DNA of 64,000 nt from Hymenobacter pini (GCF_020421205.1 NZ_JAIZZH010000001.1:310001-374000), one strand, 5' to 3'. Shown: positions 43,308 to 51,076, counted from the first letter of the stretch. Numbers and translations: made by a program. The notes: generated from the letters alone by a model not told the origin.

Positions 43308-44045
43308 ATGCGATACTGCCTATACCTAGCCGTGGGGGGCCTGCTCAGCGCCTGCACTTCCCCGTCCACCCCGGAGCAGCCGGCCACCACGCCCCGCTTC
43401 CTGACCTACACCGCCGACCCGGCCCGCCAGCGCGTGGCCCTGTACTGGCAGGATGAGGCCGGGCAGCCTTTGCGTAGCCTGGGCCGCCTGCGTAGCTGGC
43501 TACAGCAGCGGGGGCAGCAGCTGGCGTTTGCCTGCAATGGCGGGATGTTTCACGCCGGCAACGCGCCCGTGGGGTTGTTCATTGAAAACGGGCGGGTGCG
43601 CACGCCCCTGAATACCAGCCGGGGCCGGGGCAACTTCTACCTCCGGCCCAACGGCGTGTTCTACCTCACCAAGCAGCGGCGGGCCGGCGTGTGCCCCACC
43701 GATTCGTTTGGCCGGGTGCGGCAGGTGCAGTACGCTACCCAATCGGGGCCCATGCTGCTACTGGCGGGGCAGCTGCACCCGGCGTTTCGGGAGCAGTCCG
43801 GCAACCGCCACATCCGCAATGGGGTGGGCGTGCGGCCCGATGGGCGGGTGGTGTGGGTGATGTCGCGGCAGAAGGTTACGTTCTACGAGCTGGCGCAGGA
43901 GTTCCAGCGGATGGGGTGCCGCAACGCCTTGTACCTGGATGGGTACGTGTCGCGCACGTACCTGCCGGCCCAGGGCTGGCAGCAGACGGATGGGGATTTT
44001 GGGGTGATGATAGGAGTGACGGAGCCGACAAAGCCGGCCAACTGA
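43308..44045 (+). CDS. phosphodiester-glycosidase/DUF2233-type lipoprotein
   Basis: The 245-residue protein has a lipoprotein signal ending at Cys16 (LLSAC). The mature part follows the NAGPA/DUF2233 pattern: QLAFACNGGMFHAGNAPVGLFIENG, GNFYLRPNGVFYLT, YATQSGPMLLLAGQLHP, and a C-terminal CRNALYLDGYVSRTY. Members are exported glycosidases or inhibitors of cell-surface glycans; substrate is unknown. The stop codon is only 9 bp before the direct-repeat element used by the TonB receptor gene, so the 3' end of this gene is also regulatory DNA for the next. Confidence 0.82.
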   Translation: MRYCLYLAVGGLLSACTSPSTPEQPATTPRFLTYTADPARQRVALYWQDEAGQPLRSLGRLRSWLQQRGQQLAFACNGGMFHAGNAPVGLFIENGRVRTPLNTSRGRGNFYLRPNGVFYLTKQRRAGVCPTDSFGRVRQVQYATQSGPMLLLAGQLHPAFREQSGNRHIRNGVGVRPDGRVVWVMSRQKVTFYELAQEFQRMGCRNALYLDGYVSRTYLPAQGWQQTDGDFGVMIGVTEPTKPAN

Positions 44046-44053
44046 GTAGGCCT

Positions 44054-44103
44054 GACGCTTCATCCGGCTAATCCGACGCTTCAGTAACGGCAAGTTTCAG
44101 CGG
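44054..44103 (+). promoter_or_regulatory. candidate LytTR direct-repeat site before the TonB receptor
   Basis: Two exact GACGCTTC repeats begin at 44054 and 44075 (21 bp, two helical turns). The block 44058-44103 is identical but for one base to 47105-47150 upstream of the 47205 gene. A -7-like CACTTTCG begins at 44118, 36 bp after the second repeat. The repeats fit LytTR-type binding; the regulator is encoded at 49116-49910. Confidence 0.65.
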
Positions 44104-44148
44104 TGGCGGCAGCGGCCCACTTTCGGGCATCACTTCGCTGCTCCCGCT

Positions 44149-46347
44149 ATGAAACTGCTCTACTCCCTGCTGCTGTGCCTGCTGGCCGCCCTGCCCTTCG
44201 CCCAAGCCCAAACCACGGCCATCCACTTACTCCAGGGCACCGTCCGCGACGAGCGGAACCAGCCCCTGCCCGGCGTCAACGTATTCGTGCAGGGCTCCTT
44301 CGATGGGGCCGCTACCGATTCGCTGGGCGCGTTCCGCTTCGAAACTACCCAGACCGGGGCCGCCACCCTGCAAGCAAGTCTGCTGGGTTTCCAGACGCTC
44401 ACACTGCCCCTCACCCTCACCGACAGCCCCGCCCCCCTGACGTTGCGTCTGCGCACCGACCATCACCAGCTGGGCGGCGTCACCATCACGGCTGGGGCCT
44501 TTGAGGCCAGCGACGAAAAGCGCAGCGCCGTGCTGCGCCCCCTCGACATCGTAACCACCGCCGGTGCGTTGGGCGACGTGGCCGGGGCCCTCAACGCCCT
44601 GCCCGGCACCACCCGCGTGGGCGAAGAGGGCAAGCTGTTTGTGCGGGGCGGGGCCGCCGGCGAAACCAAAACCTACCTCGACGGCCTACCTGTGCAAACG
44701 CCCTATGGGGGCTCCATCCCCAGCGTGCCGGCCCGGGGCCGCTTTTCGCCCTTCCTGTTTAAAGGCACCGTGTTCAGCACCGGGGGCTACTCCGCCGAGT
44801 TCGGCCAGGCCCTGAGCGCCGTGGTGCAGCTGAATACTACCGACCTGGCCCCCGAAACCCAGACCGGCGTTAGCCTGATGTCGGTGGGGGGAAGCCTGAG
44901 CCGGGTGCGCCGCTGGGAGCGGACTTCCGTGGCCGTTACGGCCGACTACACCAACCTGCAACCCTACTACGGCCTCGTACCCCAGAGCTTCGGCTGGCAG
45001 CAGGCCCCGCAGGCCCTGGCCGGCTCCCTGAGCCTGCGCCACCGCACCGGGCAGGCCGGCATGCTAAAAGTGTACGGCGTGTGGCAGCACCAAAGCCTGG
45101 CCCTGCGCCAACCCGACGCCACCCTGACCACCGAGCAAACCGTGGGCCTGCGCAACGGCAACGGCTACCTCAACGCCAGCTTCCGCAGCCCCCTGCACCG
45201 CGGCTGGAGCCTGAACACCGGGGCCGCCCTCACCCGCGACGACAACCAGGTGCGCCCCGATAACGTGCGCCTGCGGGAGCTGGAGGAAAGTGCCGTAGCC
45301 CGGCTGGTGCTCACCAACGACTCGGCCGGCACGCGCTGGAGCCTGAAGCTGGGGACCGAGCTACTGGCCCAGCACTACCGCCGCACCTTCCAGGCTACCC
45401 CCGAAGCACCCGTGTGGAGTGCGGGCAACTTCCGGGAGCAGCGGGCCGCCGCCTTTGCCGAAGCCGAAATTCGCCTCACTGACCGCCTGGCCGCCCGGAC
45501 CGGCAGCCGGGCCGAATACTCCCGGGTGCTGGGGCGCTGGAACGCCGCGCCGCGCCTGGCCCTGGCCTGGCAGGCCGGCGAAAACGGCACCGTATCGGGG
45601 GCCTACGGACTGTTCTATCAGACGCCCGCCAACGACCTGCTGCGAGTGAGCCAGCAGCTGCGCTTCGAGCGGGCCCGCCACGCCATGCTCAGCTACCAGT
45701 ACAGCCACCAGAACCGCACCCTGCGCCTGGAAGCCTACCACAAAGCCTACCAGCACCTCACCGTGTACGATGCCGCCCAGCCTCTCAACCCCCAGGCCTA
45801 CCAGAGCACTGGCACCGGCTACGCCCGCGGCCTCGATCTGTACTGGCGCGACCGTCACACCCTCAAAAACACCGATTACTGGGTGAGCTACGGCCTGCTG
45901 GATACCCGCCGCCAGGCCCGCCAGGACCCCGTGCTGGCCGTGCCCACCTTCGCCGCCCGCCACAACCTAAGCGTAGTGGGCAAGTACTGGGTACAGCAGC
46001 TGCACACGCAGGTAGGCTTCACGGCCAGCTACGGCAGCCCCCGCCGCTACCACAACCCCACCCAGCCCGGCTACAACCAGGGCCGCCTGCCCAGCTACCA
46101 GGACCTGAGCCTGAACGTGAGCTATCTCACCCGCCTCTGGAACCAGTACACCATTGTGTACGCCTCGGTGAGCAACGTGCTGGGCCGCCCCAACGTGTTC
46201 GGCTACCGCTACGCCAGCCAGGCCGCCCCCGATGGCACCCTGGGCCGCACCGCCGTAACCCCCGCCGCCCCCCGCATGCTGTTCCTGGGCGTATTCATCT
46301 CCATCAACAAAAACAAGCCCGCCGACCTGAACTCCGCCCCGGAGTAG
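44149..46347 (+). CDS. TonB-dependent outer-membrane receptor with carboxypeptidase-regulatory N-domain
   Basis: The 732-residue protein has a signal peptide (MKLLYSLLLCLLAALPFAQAQ) and then a CarboxypepD_reg-like domain with the QGTVRDERNQPLPGVNVFV entry. A plug region follows (ALNALPGTTRVGEEGKLFVRGG, ETKTYLDGLPVQTPYGG) and a long beta-barrel (e.g. YSAEFGQALSAVVQLNTTDL). Such receptors import siderophores, vitamins or glycans through TonB/ExbBD; no substrate-specific SusD or lipoprotein is adjacent, so the ligand is unknown. It is preceded by the shared direct-repeat element, and its likely controllers LytS/LytTR lie 1.6 kb beyond its stop. Confidence 0.88.
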   Translation: MKLLYSLLLCLLAALPFAQAQTTAIHLLQGTVRDERNQPLPGVNVFVQGSFDGAATDSLGAFRFETTQTGAATLQASLLGFQTLTLPLTLTDSPAPLTLRLRTDHHQLGGVTITAGAFEASDEKRSAVLRPLDIVTTAGALGDVAGALNALPGTTRVGEEGKLFVRGGAAGETKTYLDGLPVQTPYGGSIPSVPARGRFSPFLFKGTVFSTGGYSAEFGQALSAVVQLNTTDLAPETQTGVSLMSVGGSLSRVRRWERTSVAVTADYTNLQPYYGLVPQSFGWQQAPQALAGSLSLRHRTGQAGMLKVYGVWQHQSLALRQPDATLTTEQTVGLRNGNGYLNASFRSPLHRGWSLNTGAALTRDDNQVRPDNVRLRELEESAVARLVLTNDSAGTRWSLKLGTELLAQHYRRTFQATPEAPVWSAGNFREQRAAAFAEAEIRLTDRLAARTGSRAEYSRVLGRWNAAPRLALAWQAGENGTVSGAYGLFYQTPANDLLRVSQQLRFERARHAMLSYQYSHQNRTLRLEAYHKAYQHLTVYDAAQPLNPQAYQSTGTGYARGLDLYWRDRHTLKNTDYWVSYGLLDTRRQARQDPVLAVPTFAARHNLSVVGKYWVQQLHTQVGFTASYGSPRRYHNPTQPGYNQGRLPSYQDLSLNVSYLTRLWNQYTIVYASVSNVLGRPNVFGYRYASQAAPDGTLGRTAVTPAAPRMLFLGVFISINKNKPADLNSAPE

Positions 46348-46451
46348 GTCAAGTAATGAACCCGAAAACGTCCCGGTCCGGCGGCTGCAAGCCGTCGGAC
46401 CGGTTGTCGTGCGCGGCCGTTCGGAGTGGCAGCTACAAGCCAGCAGAACGT

Positions 46452-46514
46452 CACGCAGAGAGCAGCAGAACGTCATGCAGAGCCGCAGGCGAAGCATCTC
46501 GCGTGCTGATGTAG
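46452..46514. repeat. REP-like fragment after the TonB receptor
   Basis: GAACGTCATGCAGAG... GAAGCATCTCGCGTGCTGATG resembles pieces of the palindromes at 311-389 and 13738-13848 (GGAATCTCGCGTGCTGACG). A nearby GCAGAACGTCACGCAGAGAG is a second degenerate copy. No full complementary arm is present. Confidence 0.45.
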
Positions 46515-46649
46515 CAACTCAACGAAACGCTAAAACTGCTTCCGCAAGCGCAGCAGGGCGAGCTGAAAGTGCACAGCTCGCCTGGGCTTCTGTAGCTCCT
46601 CCGGCGTCCCCAACCTCCACTAAAACGCTGGCGCGGCCCTCACAGTCCA

Positions 46650-47048
46650 TTGTCAGGGCGACAGGATGCAGTGCGCGGTTGACAGCAGCCCTTGTCAGGT
46701 GGTCAGTTTGCATTGTCACCTCGTCAGCGGCCCTTGTCAGCAAGTCAGCAGCCGTTGTCACCTCGTCAATAGTCATTGTCAGCAGGGCAGCAGTCATTGT
46801 CACCTCGTCAGCGGCCGTTGCCACCAGGTCAGCGGCCCTTGTCACAAGGGTAGCAGGTCTTGCCACGTAGTCAGCGGCTATTGTCAGCAAGTCAGCAGGC
46901 TTTGCGCAACGGATAGCAGCTATTGTGAAGTCGTCAGCAGCCGTTGTGCAACGGTTAGCAGGCAATGTGAGCCGGTCAGACGCCATTGTGAATAGGGCAG
47001 ATGCTATTGTGAGGTCGTCAGTGGCCAGTGCGCGGGCAACGCGAAGTA
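46650..47048. repeat. tandem array of about 19 imperfect 21-bp units
   Basis: Starting at 46650, units of exactly 21 bp begin mostly TTGTCA or TTGTGA and contain a central GTCAGCRGCC core; 16 consecutive units starting at 46692 run to 47027 with constant phase. The period is two helical turns and also seven codons. On the plus strand one frame places a Cys every seven residues (46666-46995); on the minus strand heptads with A-A-D and V/L-T appear. Units vary by scattered substitutions, not by length. There are no unrelated spacers, so it is not CRISPR. Confidence 0.9.
46666..46995 (+). CDS. possible Cys-heptad repeat protein (uncertain coding)
   Basis: An ATG at 46666 opens 109 codons across the 21-bp array; Cys occurs at every seventh residue with Ser and Val at fixed offsets (e.g. 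SSRCHLV, SGRCHQV, SGPCHKG). This may be merely the readout of the DNA repeat: the residue before each Cys varies freely (P, H, R, S, Y, L, Q), other frames are also open, and no signal peptide or RBS supports translation. The minus-strand frame over the same DNA (46519-47079) starts at a TTG and is no better. Confidence 0.15.
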   Translation: MQCAVDSSPCQVVSLHCHLVSGPCQQVSSRCHLVNSHCQQGSSHCHLVSGRCHQVSGPCHKGSRSCHVVSGYCQQVSRLCATDSSYCEVVSSRCATVSRQCEPVRRHCE

Positions 47049-47100
47049 TCCCATAGCCGCAAAACCCCGGTGCCTCCAAATCAGTCAGGCCCCCGCCCCC

Positions 47101-47150
47101 GACACTTCATCCGGCTAATCCGACGCTTCGGTAACGGCAAGTTTCAGCGG
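47101..47150 (+). promoter_or_regulatory. candidate LytTR direct-repeat site before the 47205 gene
   Basis: GACACTTC at 47101 and GACGCTTC at 47122 are spaced 21 bp. The block 47105-47150 matches 44058-44103 in 45 of 46 bases. A CACCTTTG box (7 of 8 matches to TAnnTTTG) begins at 47165, the same 36-bp distance from the second repeat as at the TonB receptor gene, and 40 bp before the start codon. Confidence 0.65.
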
Positions 47151-47204
47151 CCCCGGCCGCGCCCCACCTTTGAAACATCAACCACCACAAACCCCCTTAC
47201 CGCC

Positions 47205-47909
47205 ATGAAAACGACCCTGCTGACCCTCGCCTGCGTAGCCGCCTCCTTTGCCACCGTAGCCCAGAGCGCGGCACCCGCCAGCCCCACTTCCTCGTCCGTT
47301 GCCGCCCCGGCCGGCACCTACGCTGCCTTGCTCACGGCTACCGTGCAGGAGCTGATGAGCACCGGCGACCCGGCCCAGCTCAAGCAGGCCGATGCCAAGC
47401 TGGAGCGCGCCGCCCTGGTTGCCCCCAAAGACTGGCTGCCCCGCTACTACCAGGCCTACGCCCGCGTCATCACCTGCTTCGTGAGCAAAGAAGATGGGGA
47501 CGTGAAAGACAAGTACCTCGACCAGGCCGAAGCCGCCCTGGCCCAGGCCCGTAAGCTCCAGGGCGACGAATCGGAGCTGCTGGTGTTGCAGGCCTATATC
47601 TACCAGGCCCGCCTGGGCGTGTCGCCCATGCTGCGCTCCATGAAATATTCCGGCATGGTCACCGAAACCCTCTCCCAGGCCAAGAAGCTGAACCCTGCTA
47701 ACCCCCGCATCTACCTGGTACAGGCCAACAACGTGTACTACACGCCCTCCATGTTTGGGGGTGGGGCCGAGGCCGCCAAGCCCCTCTACCAGGAAGCCAA
47801 AGCCCGGTACGCCGCCTTCACGCCCGCCTCGGCCGCGGCCCCCAACTGGGGCGAGCGGCAGCTGCTGGGCCGCCTGAAGCAGTACGAAACCGCCACGGCC
47901 CAGCAATAA
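47205..47909 (+). CDS. secreted helical-repeat protein, possible partner of the TonB receptor system
   Basis: The 234-residue protein has a signal peptide (MKTTLLTLACVAASFATVAQ). The mature part, from about residue 35, is helical and TPR-like: an LERAALVAPKDWLPRYYQAYA repeat, LDQAEAALAQARKLQ, AKKLNPANPRIYLVQANNVY, and PSMFGGGAEAAKPLYQEAKARYAAFTP. The AAPNWGERQLLGRLKQ C-terminus resembles an uncharacterised Bacteroidota family that I recall near TonB receptors and LytTR systems; this is not checked. It shares its upstream element with the receptor gene and is followed at once by the LytS gene. A periplasmic role is likely. Confidence 0.7.
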   Translation: MKTTLLTLACVAASFATVAQSAAPASPTSSSVAAPAGTYAALLTATVQELMSTGDPAQLKQADAKLERAALVAPKDWLPRYYQAYARVITCFVSKEDGDVKDKYLDQAEAALAQARKLQGDESELLVLQAYIYQARLGVSPMLRSMKYSGMVTETLSQAKKLNPANPRIYLVQANNVYYTPSMFGGGAEAAKPLYQEAKARYAAFTPASAAAPNWGERQLLGRLKQYETATAQQ

Positions 47910-47920
47910 CCTCCTCTGCC

Positions 47921-47954
47921 AAAACGATTGGTGCCGGCCGGCACCAATCGTTTT
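47921..47954. terminator. perfect 34-bp palindromic terminator before the LytS gene
   Basis: AAAACGATTGGTGCCGG and its exact complement form a 17-bp stem with no loop in the strict sense, followed by TTTTCC and TATTTTTC. It ends the 47205 transcript and lies 31 bp before the LytS start codon. Confidence 0.8.
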
Positions 47955-47984
47955 CCTATTTTTCGTGCCTCAACCTCATTCGCC

Positions 47985-49049
47985 GTGCAATCCGTTGAAT
48001 ATTCCGAAGGGCTAAGCAAGTATTATCCGCAGTGGAACCGCTGGCTGCGCATGCTGGCTATCATGACGGCGCTGTCGATGGGGCTGAGCTTTATCTTTTG
48101 CCGGGGCTGCTCCATCTGGAGCGAGGATTACCTGGTTACGTTCGGCTACAACTTCTTCTACACCACGGGCCTGTGGCTGGCCAACGGCATGCCCTCCGAC
48201 CTGCTAAACCGGTATGTAGACTGGACGCAGAACCCCTTGCGCCGGTTTCTGGTAACGGTGGCCGCGTCGCTGCTGGCGTCTACGGTGGTTATTTTTGTGG
48301 TGTCGGCAGCGTTTCGGGTGGGCTACCACCACCGGCCCCTCAGCTCCATCAGCTGGACGGTATTTGTGATACCGCTGGGCATCACGCTCATCGTGTCGTT
48401 GTTCATGCACAGCCGGTCGTTTCTGCTGAGCTGGCGGGAGGTATCGGTGCGGGCGCAACGCCTGGAAAAAGAAAATGCCCAGGCCCAGGCGGACAGCCTG
48501 CGCCGCCAGCTCGACCCGCATTTTCTGTTCAACTCCCTCAACGCCCTCACCTCCTTGGTGGAGGAAAACGACCCTGCCCGTGCCTCCCGCTTTATCCGCC
48601 AGCTCAGCCAGGTGTACCGCTACGTACTGGATAGCCAGGAGCAGGAAGTGGTACCGCTGGCCGATGAAATCCGGTTCTCCGAGGCCTACCTGTTTCTGCA
48701 GCGCACCCGCTTAGGCGAGGGGCTCCAAGTAGACTGGCAGGTGCCCGGCAGCCTGGACCAGTGGCTGGTGCCGCCGCTGGCCCTACAGCTGCTGCTGGAA
48801 AACGCCATAAAGCACAACGCCACCTCCCAGCGCAACCCGTTGCGCATCACGCTGGTGTTGGATGAGGCCAATGCCACCCTCACCGTGCGCAACTCCCGTC
48901 ACGCCCGCCGCCTGGCCGATGGCGAATCGGCCGGGGTAGGGCTGAAAAACCTGCGGGCCCGCTACGCATTCCTTACGGCTCGCCCGGTGCTGGTAGAGCA
49001 GTCGAAAGCTGAATTTACCGTTACGTTACCGCTGCTGGAGCTGCACTAA
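47985..49049 (+). CDS. LytS-family sensor histidine kinase
   Basis: A GTG at 47985 gives a 354-residue protein; an upstream in-frame TTG lies inside the palindromic terminator and is rejected. Three or four transmembrane helices occupy about residues 20-150 (MLAIMTALSMGLSFIFC, LLASTVVIFVVSAAF, WTVFVIPLGITLIVSLFM). A His_kinase domain of the LytS type follows with the phosphoacceptor His179 in QLDPHFLFNSLNALTSLV, the YRYVLDS X-box, an LLENAIKHNA N-box, and GVGLKNLRARY G-box. It pairs with the LytTR gene 66 bp downstream. Its target is probably the two genes sharing the 46-bp element. Confidence 0.92.
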   Translation: MQSVEYSEGLSKYYPQWNRWLRMLAIMTALSMGLSFIFCRGCSIWSEDYLVTFGYNFFYTTGLWLANGMPSDLLNRYVDWTQNPLRRFLVTVAASLLASTVVIFVVSAAFRVGYHHRPLSSISWTVFVIPLGITLIVSLFMHSRSFLLSWREVSVRAQRLEKENAQAQADSLRRQLDPHFLFNSLNALTSLVEENDPARASRFIRQLSQVYRYVLDSQEQEVVPLADEIRFSEAYLFLQRTRLGEGLQVDWQVPGSLDQWLVPPLALQLLLENAIKHNATSQRNPLRITLVLDEANATLTVRNSRHARRLADGESAGVGLKNLRARYAFLTARPVLVEQSKAEFTVTLPLLELH

Positions 49050-49115
49050 GCGGCTCCAGCTACATTTTTGCCGGCGGCCATTTCGGCGGCCATTACTTCC
49101 GCCTACATTCGCCGC

Positions 49116-49910
49116 ATGACTTCCACTGCCCCGCTCCGCGCCGTACTGATTGAGGATGAACCCCTGGCCGCTACTCGCCTGGCGGGCCTGCTGCAAAAGC
49201 AGTCCCAGCCGGTTACAGTAGTGGGGCAGGCCGAGTCGGTTGCGGAGGCTATGGAGCTGCTGCAGCGGCTGCAGAGCAACCCGCCCGATGTGCTGTTCCT
49301 GGATATTCACTTGGCCGATGGGCTGAGCTTCGAGTTGTTCGAGCGACTATCCATCACCAGCCCGGTCATCTTCACCACGGCCTACGACAAGTACGCCCTG
49401 CGCGCCTTCAAAGTCAACAGCGTAGACTACCTGCTCAAGCCCATCGACCCGGAGGAGTTGACGGCTGCCCTCACCAAGTTGCGCCGCCAGCAGCAACCCG
49501 CCGGCCCCCAGCTGGATGCCGCCCTGCTCGCCCAGATTTTGCGCCAGGCCCAGCCCGCCAAAGAATATAAAACCCGGTTTGTAGTGCGGGTAGGGGAGCA
49601 CCTGAAGGCTATTCCCGTCGAGCAGATTGCCTACTTCGCCAGCCTCGAAAAAGTAACCCTGCTGCACACCCGGGAAGGCCGCCGCTTTGTGGTGGATTAC
49701 ACGCTGGAGCAGCTAGAAGGTATGCTGGACCCGTTGGAGTTCTTTCGCCTGAACCGGGCCTACCTAGCCCACGCCGAAGCCATTCAGGACATCATCCACT
49801 ACACCAATTCCCGCCTGCAAACCATCCTCAAGCCCGCCGCCCCCGACAACGATACCGTGCTGGTAAGCCGCGAGAAGGTAGCCACCTTCAAAGCCTGGCT
49901 GGACAGATAA
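49116..49910 (+). CDS. LytTR-family response regulator
   Basis: The 264-residue protein has an N-terminal receiver domain with acidic residues E13-D14, the phosphoacceptor Asp63 in VLFLDIHLADG, Thr in FTTAYD and Lys in YLLKPID. A C-terminal LytTR DNA-binding domain follows from about residue 158 (RFVVRVGEHLKAIPVEQIAYFASLEKVTLLHT) with the FFRLNRAYLAH and LVSREKVATFKAWL elements. LytTR domains bind paired direct repeats on one face of the DNA, about two turns apart, as seen at 44054 and 47101. The ATG at 49116 is preferred over an earlier in-frame start. Confidence 0.93.
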   Translation: MTSTAPLRAVLIEDEPLAATRLAGLLQKQSQPVTVVGQAESVAEAMELLQRLQSNPPDVLFLDIHLADGLSFELFERLSITSPVIFTTAYDKYALRAFKVNSVDYLLKPIDPEELTAALTKLRRQQQPAGPQLDAALLAQILRQAQPAKEYKTRFVVRVGEHLKAIPVEQIAYFASLEKVTLLHTREGRRFVVDYTLEQLEGMLDPLEFFRLNRAYLAHAEAIQDIIHYTNSRLQTILKPAAPDNDTVLVSREKVATFKAWLDR

Positions 49911-49912
49911 AG

Positions 49913-49948
49913 AAAAAGCCCCTTAGCTCGGTTGCTAAGAGGCTTTTT
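49913..49948. terminator. bidirectional terminator between the LytTR gene and tRNA-Leu
   Basis: A 15-bp stem (AAAAAGCCCCTTAGC at 49913-49927 with 49934-49948, one mismatch) is flanked by A and T runs, so it terminates both the LytTR gene and the leftward tRNA. Confidence 0.85.
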
Positions 49949-49949
49949 G

Positions 49950-50031
49950 TACCCAGAGCCGGGGTCGAACCGGCACACCTTGCGGTATTGGTGTTTGAGA
50001 CCAACGCGTCTACCGATTCCGCCATCTGGGC
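49950..50031 (-). tRNA. tRNA-Leu (anticodon CAA)
   Basis: Read on the minus strand, the sequence folds into a class-II cloverleaf: acceptor GCCCAGA with TCTGGGT (G1-U72 wobble), D-arm with GGCGGAATCGGTAGAC, anticodon stem TTGGT/ACCAA with loop CTCAAAC giving anticodon CAA, a long variable arm (TACCGCAAGGTGT), and T-arm GCCGGTTCGACCCCGGC. The 3' CCA is not encoded. It reads UUG leucine codons. Confidence 0.95.
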
Positions 50032-50055
50032 AAGAGGAACAACGCAGTCCGTTGT

Positions 50056-50595
50056 TCAGGATCGGGCAGCAAACTTAGCCAGAGATTCGCGAATGCGCAA
50101 CAGGTAGCGCTTTTTTAGATAGTAGGTCCGCACTTGGGCCAGGGCTTGGGGACGGGCTTCGGCGGGCAAATCTTCGTACCCAACCAGCACTGGCTCAATA
50201 CCTGCTTCCAGGGTGTCGCTCAGAGTATTAACCTCGGTTTCAACGCGCGCAGCAACGGCTGGGTCGGGCTCAAATTCCAGCTCCATCAGCTGTTCATTGA
50301 GCTCCATAACTTCCATTAAAAAATCACTGGGTAGCTCCTGTTTTCCTTCTTCCAGCAAGCCGTGCGCATTCAAAATATACGCCATGCGCTGGTCTGCATC
50401 CGATAAAACCCGGTAGGCATTGGTGTTGAGCGTGGCCAGTTGAAGGATTTCCTGCTGCTTTTCAGGCGAGGCAGTGGCGTGAAAATCGGGGTGATACTCG
50501 CGGCTCAGCGCGTAGTACTGCCGCTTCAGCGCCGCCGCATCCACGCGGAACGACTCGGGCAGGCCGTAAAATTCAAAGTAGTTGGGAGTAGGCAT
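50056..50595 (-). CDS. hscB: HscB/DnaJ-type Fe-S cluster assembly co-chaperone
   Basis: The 179-residue protein has an N-terminal J-domain with the HPD motif at residues 35-37 (REYHPDF), then the HscB-type C-terminal helical domain (GLLEEGKQELPSDFLMEVMELNEQLMELE) that binds IscU and HscA. It delivers Fe-S scaffold to the Hsp70 partner. The ATG at 50593-50595 gives MPTPNYFEFYGLPESF, matching family entry; a longer frame upstream is Pro/Cys-rich and not homologous. It lies 25 bp beyond the tRNA on the same strand, and the ABM-domain gene ends 41 bp upstream. Confidence 0.92.
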   Translation of the reverse strand: MPTPNYFEFYGLPESFRVDAAALKRQYYALSREYHPDFHATASPEKQQEILQLATLNTNAYRVLSDADQRMAYILNAHGLLEEGKQELPSDFLMEVMELNEQLMELEFEPDPAVAARVETEVNTLSDTLEAGIEPVLVGYEDLPAEARPQALAQVRTYYLKKRYLLRIRESLAKFAARS

Positions 50596-50635
50596 GCGAA
50601 AAAGCAAGGGATAGAATAAAGCCTCCGGAAGGCTC

Positions 50636-50959
50636 TCAGATATACGAAGCGTGATTGCCTGAAGCAGGGGGTAACACGGTCGGTTGTACGGAAAAAGCCA
50701 GGGGAGGGGCGGCAAACAGGGCTTTGGTAGCCGGCCATACCTGACCGAACAACACCGAGCGTCGATACGCATTCAGGTGTTCTTCCGATTCCCAATGGCT
50801 GTGCGTGCAGTACACTGCCGGATTATTCAGATCCTGCCAAAGCTCCAGGAATCGGCAGCCCGGCATCTGGCGGATTTGCGCCTCTGAGTTTTGAAATAGC
50901 TGCAGAAAGGCCGGTATTTGTTCCGGCCGGAACGTCATGCGCACAATGCGGATCAGCAT
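50636..50959 (-). CDS. ABM (antibiotic biosynthesis monooxygenase)-domain protein
   Basis: The 107-residue protein begins MLIRIVRMTFRPEQIPAFLQLF and contains the ABM core: a beta-strand pair, GCRFLELWQDLNNPAVYCTHSHW and ESEEHLNAYRRSVLF. Members are small ferredoxin-fold monooxygenases or heme/quinone-binding proteins; function here is unassigned. The ATG at 50957-50959 fits the family; 13 more residues upstream are not conserved in type. It lies upstream of hscB in the same direction. Confidence 0.8.
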   Translation of the reverse strand: MLIRIVRMTFRPEQIPAFLQLFQNSEAQIRQMPGCRFLELWQDLNNPAVYCTHSHWESEEHLNAYRRSVLFGQVWPATKALFAAPPLAFSVQPTVLPPASGNHASYI

Positions 50960-51076
50960 ACTAGCTTCATCAAAAGATAAAAAGAGAGTTTCTGTCATAC
51001 TGGCAGTTGAAACTTAACATAATAAATAAATATATTAAGAATGAGCATTTAGGGCCGAAAAAGTAGGTTTTACAGC

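Larger units (their letters stand above)
46348..47204. other. 857-bp intergenic region with REP fragment, 21-bp array and LytTR-type site
   Basis: It holds, in order, a GTCATGCAGAG/GAAGCATCTCGCG fragment (46452-46514), a 399-bp array of 21-bp units (46650-47048), and a copy of the GACGCTTC direct-repeat promoter element (47101-47150). Reading frames on both strands remain open across the array because its period is a multiple of three; none has a convincing family match. It is probably mainly non-coding. Confidence 0.55.

Noticed and set aside
46409..46870. 153-codon plus-strand frame running into the array
   Set aside because: It is Ser/Ala-rich, has no signal peptide or family motif, and crosses the REP fragment.
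46650..47048. possible CRISPR array
   Set aside because: Units are 21 bp with no unrelated spacers, vary by substitutions, and no cas gene is nearby.
46519..47079. 186-codon minus-strand heptad-repeat frame over the 21-bp array
   Set aside because: It starts at a TTG, and its heptads follow from the 21-bp DNA period. Other frames over the same DNA are also open, so coding is not supported.
47928..47984. upstream TTG start for the LytS gene
   Set aside because: It lies inside the perfect palindromic terminator; the GTG at 47985 is better.
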